Numbered from the stretch's first letter, positions 45,551-55,489 are shown. The stretch: DNA of 64,000 nucleotides from an uncultured Caryophanales bacterium (GCA_946628045.1 CAMOVZ010000001.1:62001-126000); one strand, 5' to 3'. Numbers and translations: made by a program. The notes: generated by a model not told the origin, from the sequence alone.

Positions 45551-46099
45551 TCACATTTTCTTTACTTTTTCTATCCCTTTTACACCAGATAATTCATTTA
45601 TTTTATTAATGAAAAACTCATCTATAACTTCAAAATAATCTTCATCTCTATAATTAATACATCCAAATCCTTTTAATTCATATTCTAAGCTATCTCTTTT
45701 ACTCTCAATATACTCTATATTTTTACCATAATATAATACTAAAAAGTCAGTGAATTTAACCATTTCTTTTAGATTAGATTCATTACTATATAAAAGAATA
45801 TGTTCAAAATAATTTTTATATATAAAGTTTAATAATAATATTTGATCTAAATAATTATTATCTCTGTCATAAAACAATACCTCTTCTTCTTCAAAGAATA
45901 TAGGAAACATATTTCTAATAGTAGCAAAAAACTTACTTCTTTTATTTTTTATATAATCTATTTGTAATGCATAAATATTTTCTTCTATTTCAGAAAATAT
46001 AACCCCCATATATGCATTTAATTCATCCATATTATTAACTGTAGTTATTTTAGATTCAAAACTATTATATTCTTCTTCTATATCATTAATATTTTTCAT
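45551..46099 (-). CDS. Protein of unknown function upstream of dnaG
   Basis: A 182-residue, acidic, helical cytoplasmic protein rich in Glu, Asn, Ile and Tyr. No motif is recognised. It lies 30 bases upstream of dnaG on the same strand without a terminator between them, so it may lead the dnaG-sigA-trmK transcript. ATG behind AGTGGTGATACT. Confidence 0.65.
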   Translation of the reverse strand: MKNINDIEEEYNSFESKITTVNNMDELNAYMGVIFSEIEENIYALQIDYIKNKRSKFFATIRNMFPIFFEEEEVLFYDRDNNYLDQILLLNFIYKNYFEHILLYSNESNLKEMVKFTDFLVLYYGKNIEYIESKRDSLEYELKGFGCINYRDEDYFEVIDEFFINKINELSGVKGIEKVKKM

Positions 46100-46152
46100 A
46101 GTATCACCACTTAAGTTAATATCTTACAAAAAACATTAAAATAAATCAATAA

Positions 46153-46176
46153 AAAAAGCTTCATAAGAAGCTTTTT
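46153..46176 (-). terminator. Terminator of the giant leucine-rich-repeat gene
   Basis: A 9-base stem AAAAAGCTT/AAGCTTTTT overlapping the stop codon, with a T-run on the minus strand. Confidence 0.8.
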
Positions 46177-49100
46177 AATCTGTAGTTAAACTAACATTTC
46201 CTAAATCAGATGTAAGAGTACCGGATGTAATACTATTATAAGGTGCCGAATCTCCAGAAACTATTTTTTGCCAATGATGTTGTAAACTACCTAAATTATG
46301 TATTGTAGTAAGGTTTGGATTAGAATTTCCATAATCATATTTCTCATCACTTCTTTTTCTACCTTTATAGAATGTAGGATATCCCATAATTGTATTTGTT
46401 GATGAAGGATAGAAATATACAGTACTTAAGTTACATCCAGAGAAAGCATTACCTTCTATTCTTGTAACACTTGCTGGTATTGTAACTGTAGTTAATTTAG
46501 TATCTCTAAATGCATCATATCCAATAGTTGTTACAGAATCTGGAATAGTTACTTCTTCCAAATCAGTTCTTAAGAATGCACTATGTGAAATAGTATCTAT
46601 ATTATTATGTAATGTTACATGTTTTAATTTAGCACCATAGAATAATGAATGTGGTATAGTTGTAACTGCATTAGGAATTGTAAATGATTCTAACTCAGTC
46701 CATGAGAATGTATGTTCACCAAATTCAGTAATATTTTCTACACCTTGAATTCCTGTTATATATGTATTAAAGAATGCAAAATTTGCTAACTTAGTGACAC
46801 CACTAGGTATTGTTACAGTTCCACCTCTACCATTATAAGCAGCTAATGTTGTTGTATCTGTAACACCATCAACCATTAAATACATAAACATCTTATTAGG
46901 ATCCGTTATTTGGTTACCAACAAATACTCCTCCACCAATATTTACTACAGAAGATGGAATTGTATAATCAGTAAGTTTATTAGCATAGAATGCAGCATCA
47001 CCTATAGTTGTTACAGTATTTGGTATTGTTATTGATGTAAGATTATTTTTACCTAATGATAATGCTCCAATTGTTATTAATCCATTTGGTAATGTAACAC
47101 TTGAAATATTATTATCATTAAATGCATCTCTACCTAATTCTGTTACAGTAGATGGAATAGTAAGCTCAGAAATATTATTTTCTCTAAATCCTGATAAATA
47201 AGTAACTCCTTCAGGAATAGTTACACTACTTATATTATTGTATGCAAATGACCAATCACCAATTGTTCTTGTTGTACTAGGGAAAACAACTGAAGTAATA
47301 TTATTAGCACTAAATGCATCTTGTCCTATTGTAACAATATAGTCTCCTAAATCTAAGTTAGAAATATTGTTATTTTGAAATGCACCTGAATTTATAGTTT
47401 CAACTTTAGAATTTGAAAAATCTACATTAGTTATACTATCATTATAAAATACATTAACACCAATTGTTTTTAAACTACTACCAAAAGTTACACTAGTAAG
47501 TGATGGTATGTTAGCGAAAGGACCATCTTGGATTTCCTCTACTGAATCACCAACTATAAGTGTTTCTAACGATGTATTACTACTAAAAGTACCTGATTGT
47601 ATAACTTTTAAACCATTTCCTGTATCAATATATTTAGCTTTTGTAAAACAAAGTGCACCACTAGTAACTGCAATTACATTATCAGGCAATACCAATCTTT
47701 CAATACCTATACGATTCATAGCTCCTGATTGAATAGTAATTTGATTATTACCATTACCCCAATCAATTTCTTCTAGTTTTAAAGCTCCTGAGAAAAGTCC
47801 ATCACTAATAGTTTGTACTGAATTACCAAATCTAATTTTCTTTAAATTATCTACAGAGTTATGATAAATCCATTCACCACCTACTTTTTCACTATAAGTA
47901 CCAAATACACCAGTACCAAGATAAGTTACACCATCACCAACATCTACTTCTTCTAATAATTCAAATCCACTAAATGATCCATTATTAAGTGTTGTTACAC
48001 TATCTGGTATAACAATTTTCTTTAATTTTCCACCATAGAATGATCCGTTTGTAATAGTTTCTACTGAATTACCCAAATCTAATTCTTCTAGATTAGCAGT
48101 TGATCCTAATGCATCAATTAATTTAACGCTATTACCAACTCTTAGTTTCTTTACTTGACTTGCATTAAATGTTCCTGAATTCATAGCAGTTAAACCATCA
48201 CCTGTATCAATTTCTTCTGCTAAAGTATTAGAAAAAGCTCCAGAAGTAACTGTTGTTACATTATTAGGTAAATGGATTTTTTTGATTAAAGCAGAGGAGA
48301 ATGATCCACTCATTATTGTAGTAACTGAACTACCTAAAACAGATTCATCTAAAGTATCAATTTGACAATTTATGAATGATCCATTAGTTATTGTTTGAAC
48401 AGAATTACCAAGTTTTAAATCTATTAATTTAGGAGTTGCACCAACACCAACAGTAGTAACAGCATCACCTACCACAAGCTTAGTAACATTTGTCATATCA
48501 AACACTCCTTGTTGAAGAGAAGTTAATCCATCACCAGTATAAATTTCTTCAAGTGTTGAAGTACCAAATGTTCCAGGCTTAAGTGTTGTAACGCTATCAG
48601 GAATTACAACTTTAGTAAGTTTAGTATTACAAAATGCTCCAGCTTCAATTGTTTTAAGACCTTCTGGAAATTTAATCGAAGTAATACTTGTATTATAAAA
48701 AGCTCCTTCATCTATCAATTCAAGTTTATCATTAAGCTTAACACTAATTAATGTAGATATATTTTCGAATGATCCAGCACCAACTCTTTCAATTTTATCA
48801 GTAAGTTTTAATGAAGTTAATTTATTAAATACAAATGCATAATTACCAATATTAGTTATTCTTCTATTTAAACCAATTGCTGTAATATTATTATTAGCAA
48901 AACCACCAATAAATGTATATGTAGCTGTACTAGAATCGTATGAAGAACTACCATCACCTATTTCTAATAGTGTTGGTGGTAATACTAATTCTGCAGTGAT
49001 ACTTTTATCATTAAATGCATCACCACTTATTTTAGTTACTTTCTTTCCACCAATAGTTAATGGAATAGCCCATACACCATCTTTAAAACTAATAATTTTA

Positions 49101-49915
49101 TTATCTACTTTTCCTGCTTTAACTTCTTCATCATTAATAAGTTTAGAAGCTTTTAAATCTCTTACACCACTCTTAACTTGTTGGATTGTATATCCATCTT
49201 TAAATCCTGTTATTGTAGCATTATTTCCATCTACAGTATATGTATAAATATCTTCATCAATATAACTCTCACATAAATCTAAGTATCTTGATTCGGTAAC
49301 ATCATATTCATCATATATACTTGCATTACAAATACCATCTCTTATTGATCCATTTTCATCAGATTGAGAATATGTAACACTAAATCTAAAATTAAATTCT
49401 TGATCTTCTTCAGGTAATTGTTCTTCAGTAATAGTTGATTTAAACTTAACTACCACTTTATATTTTTCACTTCTACCTGCTTTTAATAAATTATTTATTT
49501 CTACTGGTTTATCATCATAATAAGTAACTGTGTATGTAAGATAATCCGGCATATTTTCAATTTCTTCACCATTTTCGTCCAATAATTTATTATCGATTTC
49601 AGTAATCATTGCATCTATAGTACCATCATTTTTAGCATCTACAGTAAATTCGTAAAAATCACCTGGTTTATTTAAAACAGCACTATATTCTACTATAGTT
49701 CTTTTTGCATCAACTATAGTAGCTGGATTAGTAGTAGACACACTACCTTCTTTTACTTCTACATTTTCCCAATGGATAAGCCAACTAGCTTTATTAATTT
49801 TACCATTACCATTAATACTTAAAGTAGCTGTTAATAATGCAAAACCAACAGTTAAACCAAGTAATAATAATACTAATAAAAATTTAGATTTATTATTTCT
49901 TCTTTTCTTATTCAT
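46175..49915 (-). CDS. Giant TasA-like leader protein with BspA-type (LRR_5) leucine-rich repeats (type C)
   Basis: A 1246-residue exported protein, the largest in the window. The leader ends GFALLTATLSINGN; WLIHWENVE and KPGDFYEFTVDAKNDGTIDA follow, the same N-terminal module as in 15028, 22167, 26051 and 39298. From about residue 270 to 1190 run some 35-40 repeats of roughly 23 residues such as LTSITIPNTVTTIGDAAFYAN, the LRR_5 type of BspA, Treponema and Trichomonas surface proteins involved in binding host or neighbour surfaces. No C-terminal anchor is seen, so retention depends on the leader or on assembly. ATG start behind AGAGGAGTGT. It does not have the paired TGTAAA block. Confidence 0.85.
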   Translation of the reverse strand: MNKKRRNNKSKFLLVLLLLGLTVGFALLTATLSINGNGKINKASWLIHWENVEVKEGSVSTTNPATIVDAKRTIVEYSAVLNKPGDFYEFTVDAKNDGTIDAMITEIDNKLLDENGEEIENMPDYLTYTVTYYDDKPVEINNLLKAGRSEKYKVVVKFKSTITEEQLPEEDQEFNFRFSVTYSQSDENGSIRDGICNASIYDEYDVTESRYLDLCESYIDEDIYTYTVDGNNATITGFKDGYTIQQVKSGVRDLKASKLINDEEVKAGKVDNKIISFKDGVWAIPLTIGGKKVTKISGDAFNDKSITAELVLPPTLLEIGDGSSSYDSSTATYTFIGGFANNNITAIGLNRRITNIGNYAFVFNKLTSLKLTDKIERVGAGSFENISTLISVKLNDKLELIDEGAFYNTSITSIKFPEGLKTIEAGAFCNTKLTKVVIPDSVTTLKPGTFGTSTLEEIYTGDGLTSLQQGVFDMTNVTKLVVGDAVTTVGVGATPKLIDLKLGNSVQTITNGSFINCQIDTLDESVLGSSVTTIMSGSFSSALIKKIHLPNNVTTVTSGAFSNTLAEEIDTGDGLTAMNSGTFNASQVKKLRVGNSVKLIDALGSTANLEELDLGNSVETITNGSFYGGKLKKIVIPDSVTTLNNGSFSGFELLEEVDVGDGVTYLGTGVFGTYSEKVGGEWIYHNSVDNLKKIRFGNSVQTISDGLFSGALKLEEIDWGNGNNQITIQSGAMNRIGIERLVLPDNVIAVTSGALCFTKAKYIDTGNGLKVIQSGTFSSNTSLETLIVGDSVEEIQDGPFANIPSLTSVTFGSSLKTIGVNVFYNDSITNVDFSNSKVETINSGAFQNNNISNLDLGDYIVTIGQDAFSANNITSVVFPSTTRTIGDWSFAYNNISSVTIPEGVTYLSGFRENNISELTIPSTVTELGRDAFNDNNISSVTLPNGLITIGALSLGKNNLTSITIPNTVTTIGDAAFYANKLTDYTIPSSVVNIGGGVFVGNQITDPNKMFMYLMVDGVTDTTTLAAYNGRGGTVTIPSGVTKLANFAFFNTYITGIQGVENITEFGEHTFSWTELESFTIPNAVTTIPHSLFYGAKLKHVTLHNNIDTISHSAFLRTDLEEVTIPDSVTTIGYDAFRDTKLTTVTIPASVTRIEGNAFSGCNLSTVYFYPSSTNTIMGYPTFYKGRKRSDEKYDYGNSNPNLTTIHNLGSLQHHWQKIVSGDSAPYNSITSGTLTSDLGNVSLTTD

Positions 49916-49971
49916 ACATACACTCCTCTATCATATTAATAATATCACACTATAATATATTTTTAAACATA

Positions 49972-49999
49972 AAAATAACAAGTTTACACTTGTTATTTT
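49972..49999 (-). terminator. Terminator of the lipoprotein gene
   Basis: A 12-base stem (49972-49983 and 49988-49999, core AATAACAAGT/ACTTGTTATT) with the stop codon in the arm and GTGTAAAC across the loop. Confidence 0.8.
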
Positions 50000-50595
50000 A
50001 CGTCATTATATCTTGTATATGATACAGTAATTTTAACTTTAGCAGATTCATAATTAATCATATATACATAATTATCTTTATCAATATAAGCAAAACCAGT
50101 ACCATCTTTTTTAACTTTTATATCAAATCCTTCAAGAATTTTATTAAGATCATTCTTACTAATTTTAAAACTTTGTTTAGTATATTTTGTATCACCTATA
50201 GTTACTTTTGACTTTTTAACATCTTTTGCATTATCTAATCCACTTAAAAATATATCTGTATTAGGATAATCATATTTTTGTTTTATATCTTCTGAAGGTA
50301 ATGGTTTATCTATAGGAGCATGTCTTTTATCTTTAGTATCTTTATTAATAGTAAATGAATAATTACCATCTTCTGTACTAATAGATATATCATATTCTTT
50401 ATTTTCTTTATTTAATACAATATAATCTATTCTTTCTTTATCATTTATAATATCAACTTTACATCTATAACTTTCTAATCCTTTTTCTTTAATAGAAGTC
50501 TTTTTAATTGCTCCATTAAGTCCATTATCACTACCACATCCAGTTAATAGTAATAAAGGTATAAGTAATATAATTAATAATTTTATTTTCTTCAT
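49993..50595 (-). CDS. Lipoprotein of unknown function
   Basis: A 200-residue secreted lipoprotein: basic start, hydrophobic core and lipobox LLTGC with Cys20. The mature part is Lys- and Asp-rich, with two sheet-like repeats (IDYIVLNKENKEYDISIST and TGFAYIDKDNYVYMINYES), without recognised family motifs. Downstream of thrS on the same strand after its own space. ATG behind TGGTGATAAT. Confidence 0.78.
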   Translation of the reverse strand: MKKIKLLIILLIPLLLLTGCGSDNGLNGAIKKTSIKEKGLESYRCKVDIINDKERIDYIVLNKENKEYDISISTEDGNYSFTINKDTKDKRHAPIDKPLPSEDIKQKYDYPNTDIFLSGLDNAKDVKKSKVTIGDTKYTKQSFKISKNDLNKILEGFDIKVKKDGTGFAYIDKDNYVYMINYESAKVKITVSYTRYNDVK

Positions 50596-50628
50596 ATTAT
50601 CACCATATTCATAATAACATAAAAATAA

Positions 50629-50652
50629 AAAGTAGTAAATAATTACTACTTT
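50629..50652 (-). terminator. Terminator of thrS
   Basis: A 10-base stem AAAGTAGTAA/TTACTACTTT containing the thrS stop codon, followed by a T-run on the minus strand. Confidence 0.78.
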
Positions 50653-52409
50653 CTTAAACTTCTATTTTTAATTTCTGAAGTTATTTGATTAATGAATTCT
50701 TCTTTAGATACTGTTGTAGTTTCTTTATCACCAAATAATCTATAACTAATTAAATTATTTTCTTTTTCATTATCTCCTAAGATTAATGTATAAGGTATTT
50801 TCTTAACTTGAGACTCTCTTAAACGATATCCTAATTTTTCATTACGATCATCTAATTCTACTCTAATATCATTATCTCTTAATAATTCATAAATTTCCTT
50901 AGCATATTCACCTTGAAACTCACTATTTACTGGCATAACAACAACTTGAGTAGGAGCTAACCATGTAGGAAGATTTCCTTTAGTTTCTTCTAAGTAATAT
51001 GCAATAAATCTATCAATTGAACCAAATACAGCTCTGTGAAGTACTACTGGAGTTTTCTTTTCACCATTACTATCTACATAAGTTAAATCAAACTTAGCTG
51101 GTAGACAGAAATCTAATTGGCAAGTAGATAGAGTTATTTCATTACCTACTGCTGGCTTAACTTGTACATCAAGTTTTGGTCCATAGAATGCTGCTTCACC
51201 AATCTTTTCAACATAGTCAATTTTTAAATCATTCAATACTTGTCTTAACATATCTTCAGCTTTATTCCACATTTCATCATCATGATGATATTTTACTTTG
51301 TCAGCTGGATCTCTTAAAGATAATTCAAATCTATAGTTTTTAATACCAAGTTCTTTATAACACTCAAGTATTAAATCAACTACACCCTTAAATTCACTTT
51401 CAACTTGTTCTAAAGTACAGAATATATGTGAATCATTTTGGCAGAAAGTTCTAACTCTCTCAATTCCTTTTAAAGCACCACTAGACTCATATCTACAGTC
51501 CCTAGCAATCTCAGCTATTCTAATTGGTAAATCTCTATATGAATGAATATCATTACCATAAATAACCATATGATGTGGACAGTTCATTGGACGTAATACA
51601 AACTCTTCTCCTTCAACTTCCATCTTAGGAAACATAGATTCTTGATAATGTTCCCAGTGACCACTAGTTTTGTATAGCTCTACATTACCAAGTGGTGGAG
51701 TTTGAACATGTAAATATCCTCTTTTTAACTCTTTATTACGAATATAATTTTCAAGTTCATTCCATAAAGTAAATCCATTAGGTAAATACATTGGAAGTCC
51801 TCTACCTACTAGATCACTCATCATATAAATACCTAAATCTTTACCTATTTTTCTGTGATCACGCTCTTTAGCTTCAGCTAATTCTTGAAGATAATTATTT
51901 AAATCTTCTTCATTTTCAAAACATACTCCATAGATTCTTTGAAGCATTTTATTATTAGCGTCACCTTTCCAATAAGCACCTGATACTTTTAATAATTTAA
52001 AGTATTTAATTAACTTAGTATTTTCTACATGAGGTCCACGACAAAGATCAGTAAAATCTCCTTGAGAATAACAAGTAATAACATTTTCATTTTCATCCAT
52101 CCTAGAAATTAAATCTATTTTATATGGATCATCTTTAAACATTTCTAATGCTTCTTCTTTAGATAATTCTCTTCTAATAATATTTTTAGCAGATTTAGAA
52201 CATTTCTTCATTTCTCTTTCAATTTTCTCTAAATCTTCTTCTTTAATTACTTCATCACCTAAATCAATATCATAATAGAAACCTTCTTCAATAGCAGGGC
52301 CTACCCAAAATTTAGCATTTGGATATAAATGTTTAATTGCCTGTGCCATTAAATGTGCACATGAATGGTTTAATGTTTCTAATTCTTTGTTTTCTTTAAT
52401 ATTTATCAT
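50646..52409 (-). CDS. thrS: Threonyl-tRNA synthetase lacking the N-terminal TGS domain
   Basis: A 587-residue class II synthetase. It begins directly at the editing (N2) domain with HSCAH (metal-binding His pair), followed by the catalytic core (motif 2 CRYESSGALKGIERVRTF; zinc ligands in MNCPHH and later His) and the anticodon-binding domain with VVVMPVN. The usual 60-residue TGS domain is absent, and the sequence upstream is the T-box leader with no coding space, so this is genuine and not a mis-called start. Editing residues are kept. Charges tRNA-Thr. ATG behind AGGAGGAAAGAT. Confidence 0.95.
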   Translation of the reverse strand: MINIKENKELETLNHSCAHLMAQAIKHLYPNAKFWVGPAIEEGFYYDIDLGDEVIKEEDLEKIEREMKKCSKSAKNIIRRELSKEEALEMFKDDPYKIDLISRMDENENVITCYSQGDFTDLCRGPHVENTKLIKYFKLLKVSGAYWKGDANNKMLQRIYGVCFENEEDLNNYLQELAEAKERDHRKIGKDLGIYMMSDLVGRGLPMYLPNGFTLWNELENYIRNKELKRGYLHVQTPPLGNVELYKTSGHWEHYQESMFPKMEVEGEEFVLRPMNCPHHMVIYGNDIHSYRDLPIRIAEIARDCRYESSGALKGIERVRTFCQNDSHIFCTLEQVESEFKGVVDLILECYKELGIKNYRFELSLRDPADKVKYHHDDEMWNKAEDMLRQVLNDLKIDYVEKIGEAAFYGPKLDVQVKPAVGNEITLSTCQLDFCLPAKFDLTYVDSNGEKKTPVVLHRAVFGSIDRFIAYYLEETKGNLPTWLAPTQVVVMPVNSEFQGEYAKEIYELLRDNDIRVELDDRNEKLGYRLRESQVKKIPYTLILGDNEKENNLISYRLFGDKETTTVSKEEFINQITSEIKNRSLRK

Positions 52410-52433
52410 AATCTTTCCTCCTAAAAAATAAAA

Positions 52434-52625
52434 AAGGACAGTATAGGAGTCATTTAGACGGTACCATCCTTTGTTTAACTTAATCTAATAACGGTTTTCA
52501 CCGGAACTAATTTTAATAGTTCTACTCTAAAGGTAGTAATAAATTAACTAGTTGTTTGTTTCCACCTACCACAAACTCTCTATAAACATTATTAATCTAT
52601 CGTGTCCTTTGTCAATGTATTTACA
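52434..52625 (-). promoter_or_regulatory. T-box riboswitch leader of thrS (tRNA-Thr sensing)
   Basis: On the minus strand a stem I apical part AGAGAG plus GGTAGGTG, and the T-box core TGGTACC within AAAGGATGGTACCGTC, are conserved T-box landmarks. The T-box overlaps a terminator stem (AAAGGATGGTA against TATACTGTCCTTT) followed by a T-run, just before the thrS ribosome site. Uncharged tRNA-Thr would pair with the T-box and stop termination. I could not place the specifier codon with certainty. Confidence 0.85.
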
Positions 52626-52631
52626 AAATAT

Positions 52632-52660
52632 AATATATCACTTATTTTATTATTTTTCAA
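52632..52660 (-). promoter_or_regulatory. Promoter of the thrS T-box transcript
   Basis: On the minus strand TTGAAA (52655-52660) and TATATT (52632-52637) are 17 bases apart; the predicted start near 52625 agrees with the beginning of the T-box leader. Confidence 0.65.
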
Positions 52661-52663
52661 GTA

Positions 52664-53404
52664 TTATCTACTATTCCAACTATTAGGCATATTTATATGA
52701 TACCCTAATCCATTATAACCTTCACTTAATCTTCTTCTTGAATAATTAAAGAAACCATTTAATGAAGGACAATTTCCGTCACTATATAATGCACAATCAA
52801 TCAAAGTTAAATGTAGATGTACTCCACTAGCTATACCACTAGCACCCATATAACCTATAACATCATTAGTAGTTACATTATCTCCTACATGAATATTATT
52901 TATTCTAGATAAATGTACATATTGAGAAGTATACTTTCTTCCATCTTCATCATGTAATATAGTAACAATTAAAGCTCCAGCATAATCATAATAAATACTA
53001 GATATAACTCCATCATACACTGGATATATTGCTTCATTATAACCTCTAGGACTTATAATATCATAAGCAGTATGATAATAACTTGGATATTGTGTAATAG
53101 TACCTATCTCTGTAGGTAATCTCCAATTCTTTATAACTTTTACTTCTTTATTAATATTTTCTAATTCAACTACAACAAACTCTTTTTCTTTTTTATCACT
53201 CTTAATACTAGAATTAATACTAGCTAATAACAAAGAAGTATCTAAATCTTTACTTTTTTTACTAACTTTAACACTAGCCATATTCTTAATATTAATAGAT
53301 TCATATTCTATATCACTATAATCATATTTCATATTTTGAAATCCTGTAGCTATTAATAAGAATGCTACTGATATCATAATAATTGATCTCTTTAATATAT
53401 TCAT
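52664..53404 (-). CDS. M23 (LytM-type) metallopeptidase domain protein
   Basis: A 246-residue exported protein. It has an N-terminal membrane segment (about 9-25), a linker, and a peptidase_M23 domain at about 95-220 with YHTAYDI (first zinc His and Asp) and HLHL (HxH). Such enzymes cut peptide crosslinks in peptidoglycan; some are inactive regulators, but the ligands here look intact. The frame opens at GTG 53413, part of GGGGTG; ATG 53404 follows at proper spacing. Its end abuts the thrS promoter. Confidence 0.82.
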   Translation of the reverse strand: MNILKRSIIMISVAFLLIATGFQNMKYDYSDIEYESINIKNMASVKVSKKSKDLDTSLLLASINSSIKSDKKEKEFVVVELENINKEVKVIKNWRLPTEIGTITQYPSYYHTAYDIISPRGYNEAIYPVYDGVISSIYYDYAGALIVTILHDEDGRKYTSQYVHLSRINNIHVGDNVTTNDVIGYMGASGIASGVHLHLTLIDCALYSDGNCPSLNGFFNYSRRRLSEGYNGLGYHINMPNSWNSR

Positions 53405-53463
53405 ACATTTCACCCCGGAAATGAGATATATTATATAAAAAAGTACTTATAAAGTCAAATAAA

Positions 53464-53481
53464 AAGAGGATTTCTCCTCTT
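53464..53481 (-). terminator. Terminator of the long prepilin gene
   Basis: A 7-base stem AAGAGGA/TCCTCTT with the stop codon at its edge and an A-run (T on the minus strand) after it. Confidence 0.75.
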
Positions 53482-55489
53482 ATTGATAATCTATCCATGG
53501 AGTTTTTTGCCATATAGCTTCCAAATACACTGTTTCAACACCATTTACATATCCCCACATAGAAGGACAAGGATATGAACTATTTGCAATATTCCAATCT
53601 AAATTAGTGAAAGTAAAATTCTTATCATAATAAACTTTATTACTTCCTTGAGTACAAGCAGCCTTTCCTGCGTTAGCCATACCACTACTATTTGAAGTTT
53701 GACCAAATGCTTGCCATGCTCTAAATGTATATCCTGTTTTTTCTGGAGCATATGTTTTTACAGTATTTCTTATGGTCTTATATTGAGTAGAACCATAATT
53801 ATTACCATCTACTTTATGAATCAATTGAATATATGGTCTAATTTGAAGTGTATCTGCTCCTACACCACTTTCTGTATTATTCCACTCTGATAAACAACCA
53901 GCAAAGTATATACCATATTTTCCATTAGTTCCTGCCCCAAATTCACTTGAACTAAATATACTATATGAAAAATTATGTGTCCCTTCACGAAGAAATTTCT
54001 TTGGATAACTAGAATCTGCTTGAACAGGATACACAGCTATATAATTTCCATTAGCTTTATTACAAATAATGGTCATTGCTGAATCACTACTAGAAGATAC
54101 TGTATAGTTAGAATTATTAGTTCCATGTCCAAAAAATGGATATGAATTATATTGTGTATAATTAAATGTTAAAGTATGATTTCCATTATACGTAACTTCT
54201 TTATTACCTGGAGCTGTATATCCACCTCTTCCAGATGGTTTAATTGTTTCTTTAAAACCATAATCTTTAACTAAAGTTCTAGTATTAAAAGTTGTACAAC
54301 CTCCACCATTTTCATTACAAAACTTATCATATACTATAACTCTACCTTGAAGTGTATAACTCTTAGTTTGTGTAACAACATTTCCAGTCTTATCTTTTAA
54401 ATGTACATATATAGTTTTAGTAGCACTACCACTAGTAGGTATTGTTACATTTTTACTAGAATTATATTTTTCAAAATTACTTGCACTTTTACATCCATTT
54501 GCATCTGTAGTTATGCACATTTTTAAATCCTCAGTTGCAGTATGATTATCACTACCAGTAAATGTAACCTTAACAGTATTAGCATTATAACCACTTACAG
54601 TAGAATTAACTGCTAAATTAGATACTGTTGGTGGTATAGTATCAACATTATAATTTCTAAATGATATTACTTTACTGTTTTCATCACTAGGATTTTTCCA
54701 TTTATTACCATATAAATCATTTAAATTATCTACTCTTACAAATAATATCCAGCTACCATCCACTTCAGCTCCCCCAGCTGGAGTTGTTAATTGTTTAGAA
54801 GTTGATGTAATTGGATTACCATCTAATAATATAGATTGTTGATTACCTACTATTTTAAAAGTAGTTCTTTCCCATCCATCATTAGAATTATATCCATTAG
54901 GATCTTTACTCCATTTAGTATAAATAACTACATTATTATCTATTCCAGTATAGCTTGTTAAAGTTAATTTAGTTGATTTTCTCTTTTTATCAAAAGCTTC
55001 ACTTTTATCAGGTGTAGCACTTATTACTATATTACTAGGATCTACTCCAGTACAACTATCAATATCTATATCTGGTATAGCACTAGGTATAGTAGTACTT
55101 ACTTCAGTAACCTTACCATCAGTTTTCTTTCCACAAGATAAGAAACTAGCATAACCATATTTATCTTTTTGTTTAACAACTCTTACATATGTCTTATCAC
55201 TATTACAACTAATTCCATCTATTTGTATATCTTTTAGTAAGTTCTTCTCTACTAATTGATCATAAGTAATATAAGCACATCCATATTCATTATGTCCAAA
55301 TAAATCTTCACTATATGAATCATTAAATAACTTAGATGCTGACAGTAAGCTATCTGCATAATTATTATATTTTTTCTTTTCAAAAGTAGTGGTTAAACCT
55401 CTAATCAATGGAACCGATATTCCAGTAATTATACCTAATATTACAACTACTACTAATAACTCTGTTAATGTAAATCCTTTATTCTTCAT
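53480..55489 (-). CDS. Large prepilin-like protein with C-terminal adhesin-like region
   Basis: A 669-residue protein starting MKNKG then FTLTELLVVVVILGIITG: a prepilin peptidase site with Glu at +5 and a pilin N-terminal helix. About 640 residues follow, several times a normal pilin, with repeated beta-sandwich parts (about 270-380 Ig-like, with a DTIPPTVSNL motif) and a C-terminal GYTFRAWQ...VYLEAIWQ segment like InlB/Flg_new repeats. This fits a tip-located minor pilin with an adhesive head (inference). The frame opens at GTG 55498, but ATG 55489 follows AGGTGG. Rich in Cys, consistent with disulphides outside. Confidence 0.8.
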   Translation of the reverse strand: MKNKGFTLTELLVVVVILGIITGISVPLIRGLTTTFEKKKYNNYADSLLSASKLFNDSYSEDLFGHNEYGCAYITYDQLVEKNLLKDIQIDGISCNSDKTYVRVVKQKDKYGYASFLSCGKKTDGKVTEVSTTIPSAIPDIDIDSCTGVDPSNIVISATPDKSEAFDKKRKSTKLTLTSYTGIDNNVVIYTKWSKDPNGYNSNDGWERTTFKIVGNQQSILLDGNPITSTSKQLTTPAGGAEVDGSWILFVRVDNLNDLYGNKWKNPSDENSKVISFRNYNVDTIPPTVSNLAVNSTVSGYNANTVKVTFTGSDNHTATEDLKMCITTDANGCKSASNFEKYNSSKNVTIPTSGSATKTIYVHLKDKTGNVVTQTKSYTLQGRVIVYDKFCNENGGGCTTFNTRTLVKDYGFKETIKPSGRGGYTAPGNKEVTYNGNHTLTFNYTQYNSYPFFGHGTNNSNYTVSSSSDSAMTIICNKANGNYIAVYPVQADSSYPKKFLREGTHNFSYSIFSSSEFGAGTNGKYGIYFAGCLSEWNNTESGVGADTLQIRPYIQLIHKVDGNNYGSTQYKTIRNTVKTYAPEKTGYTFRAWQAFGQTSNSSGMANAGKAACTQGSNKVYYDKNFTFTNLDWNIANSSYPCPSMWGYVNGVETVYLEAIWQKTPWIDYQ

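Noticed and set aside
52434..52625. A tRNA-like gene near GGTACC
   Set aside because: The GGTACC is the T-box core; there is no cloverleaf and no CCA-type end.
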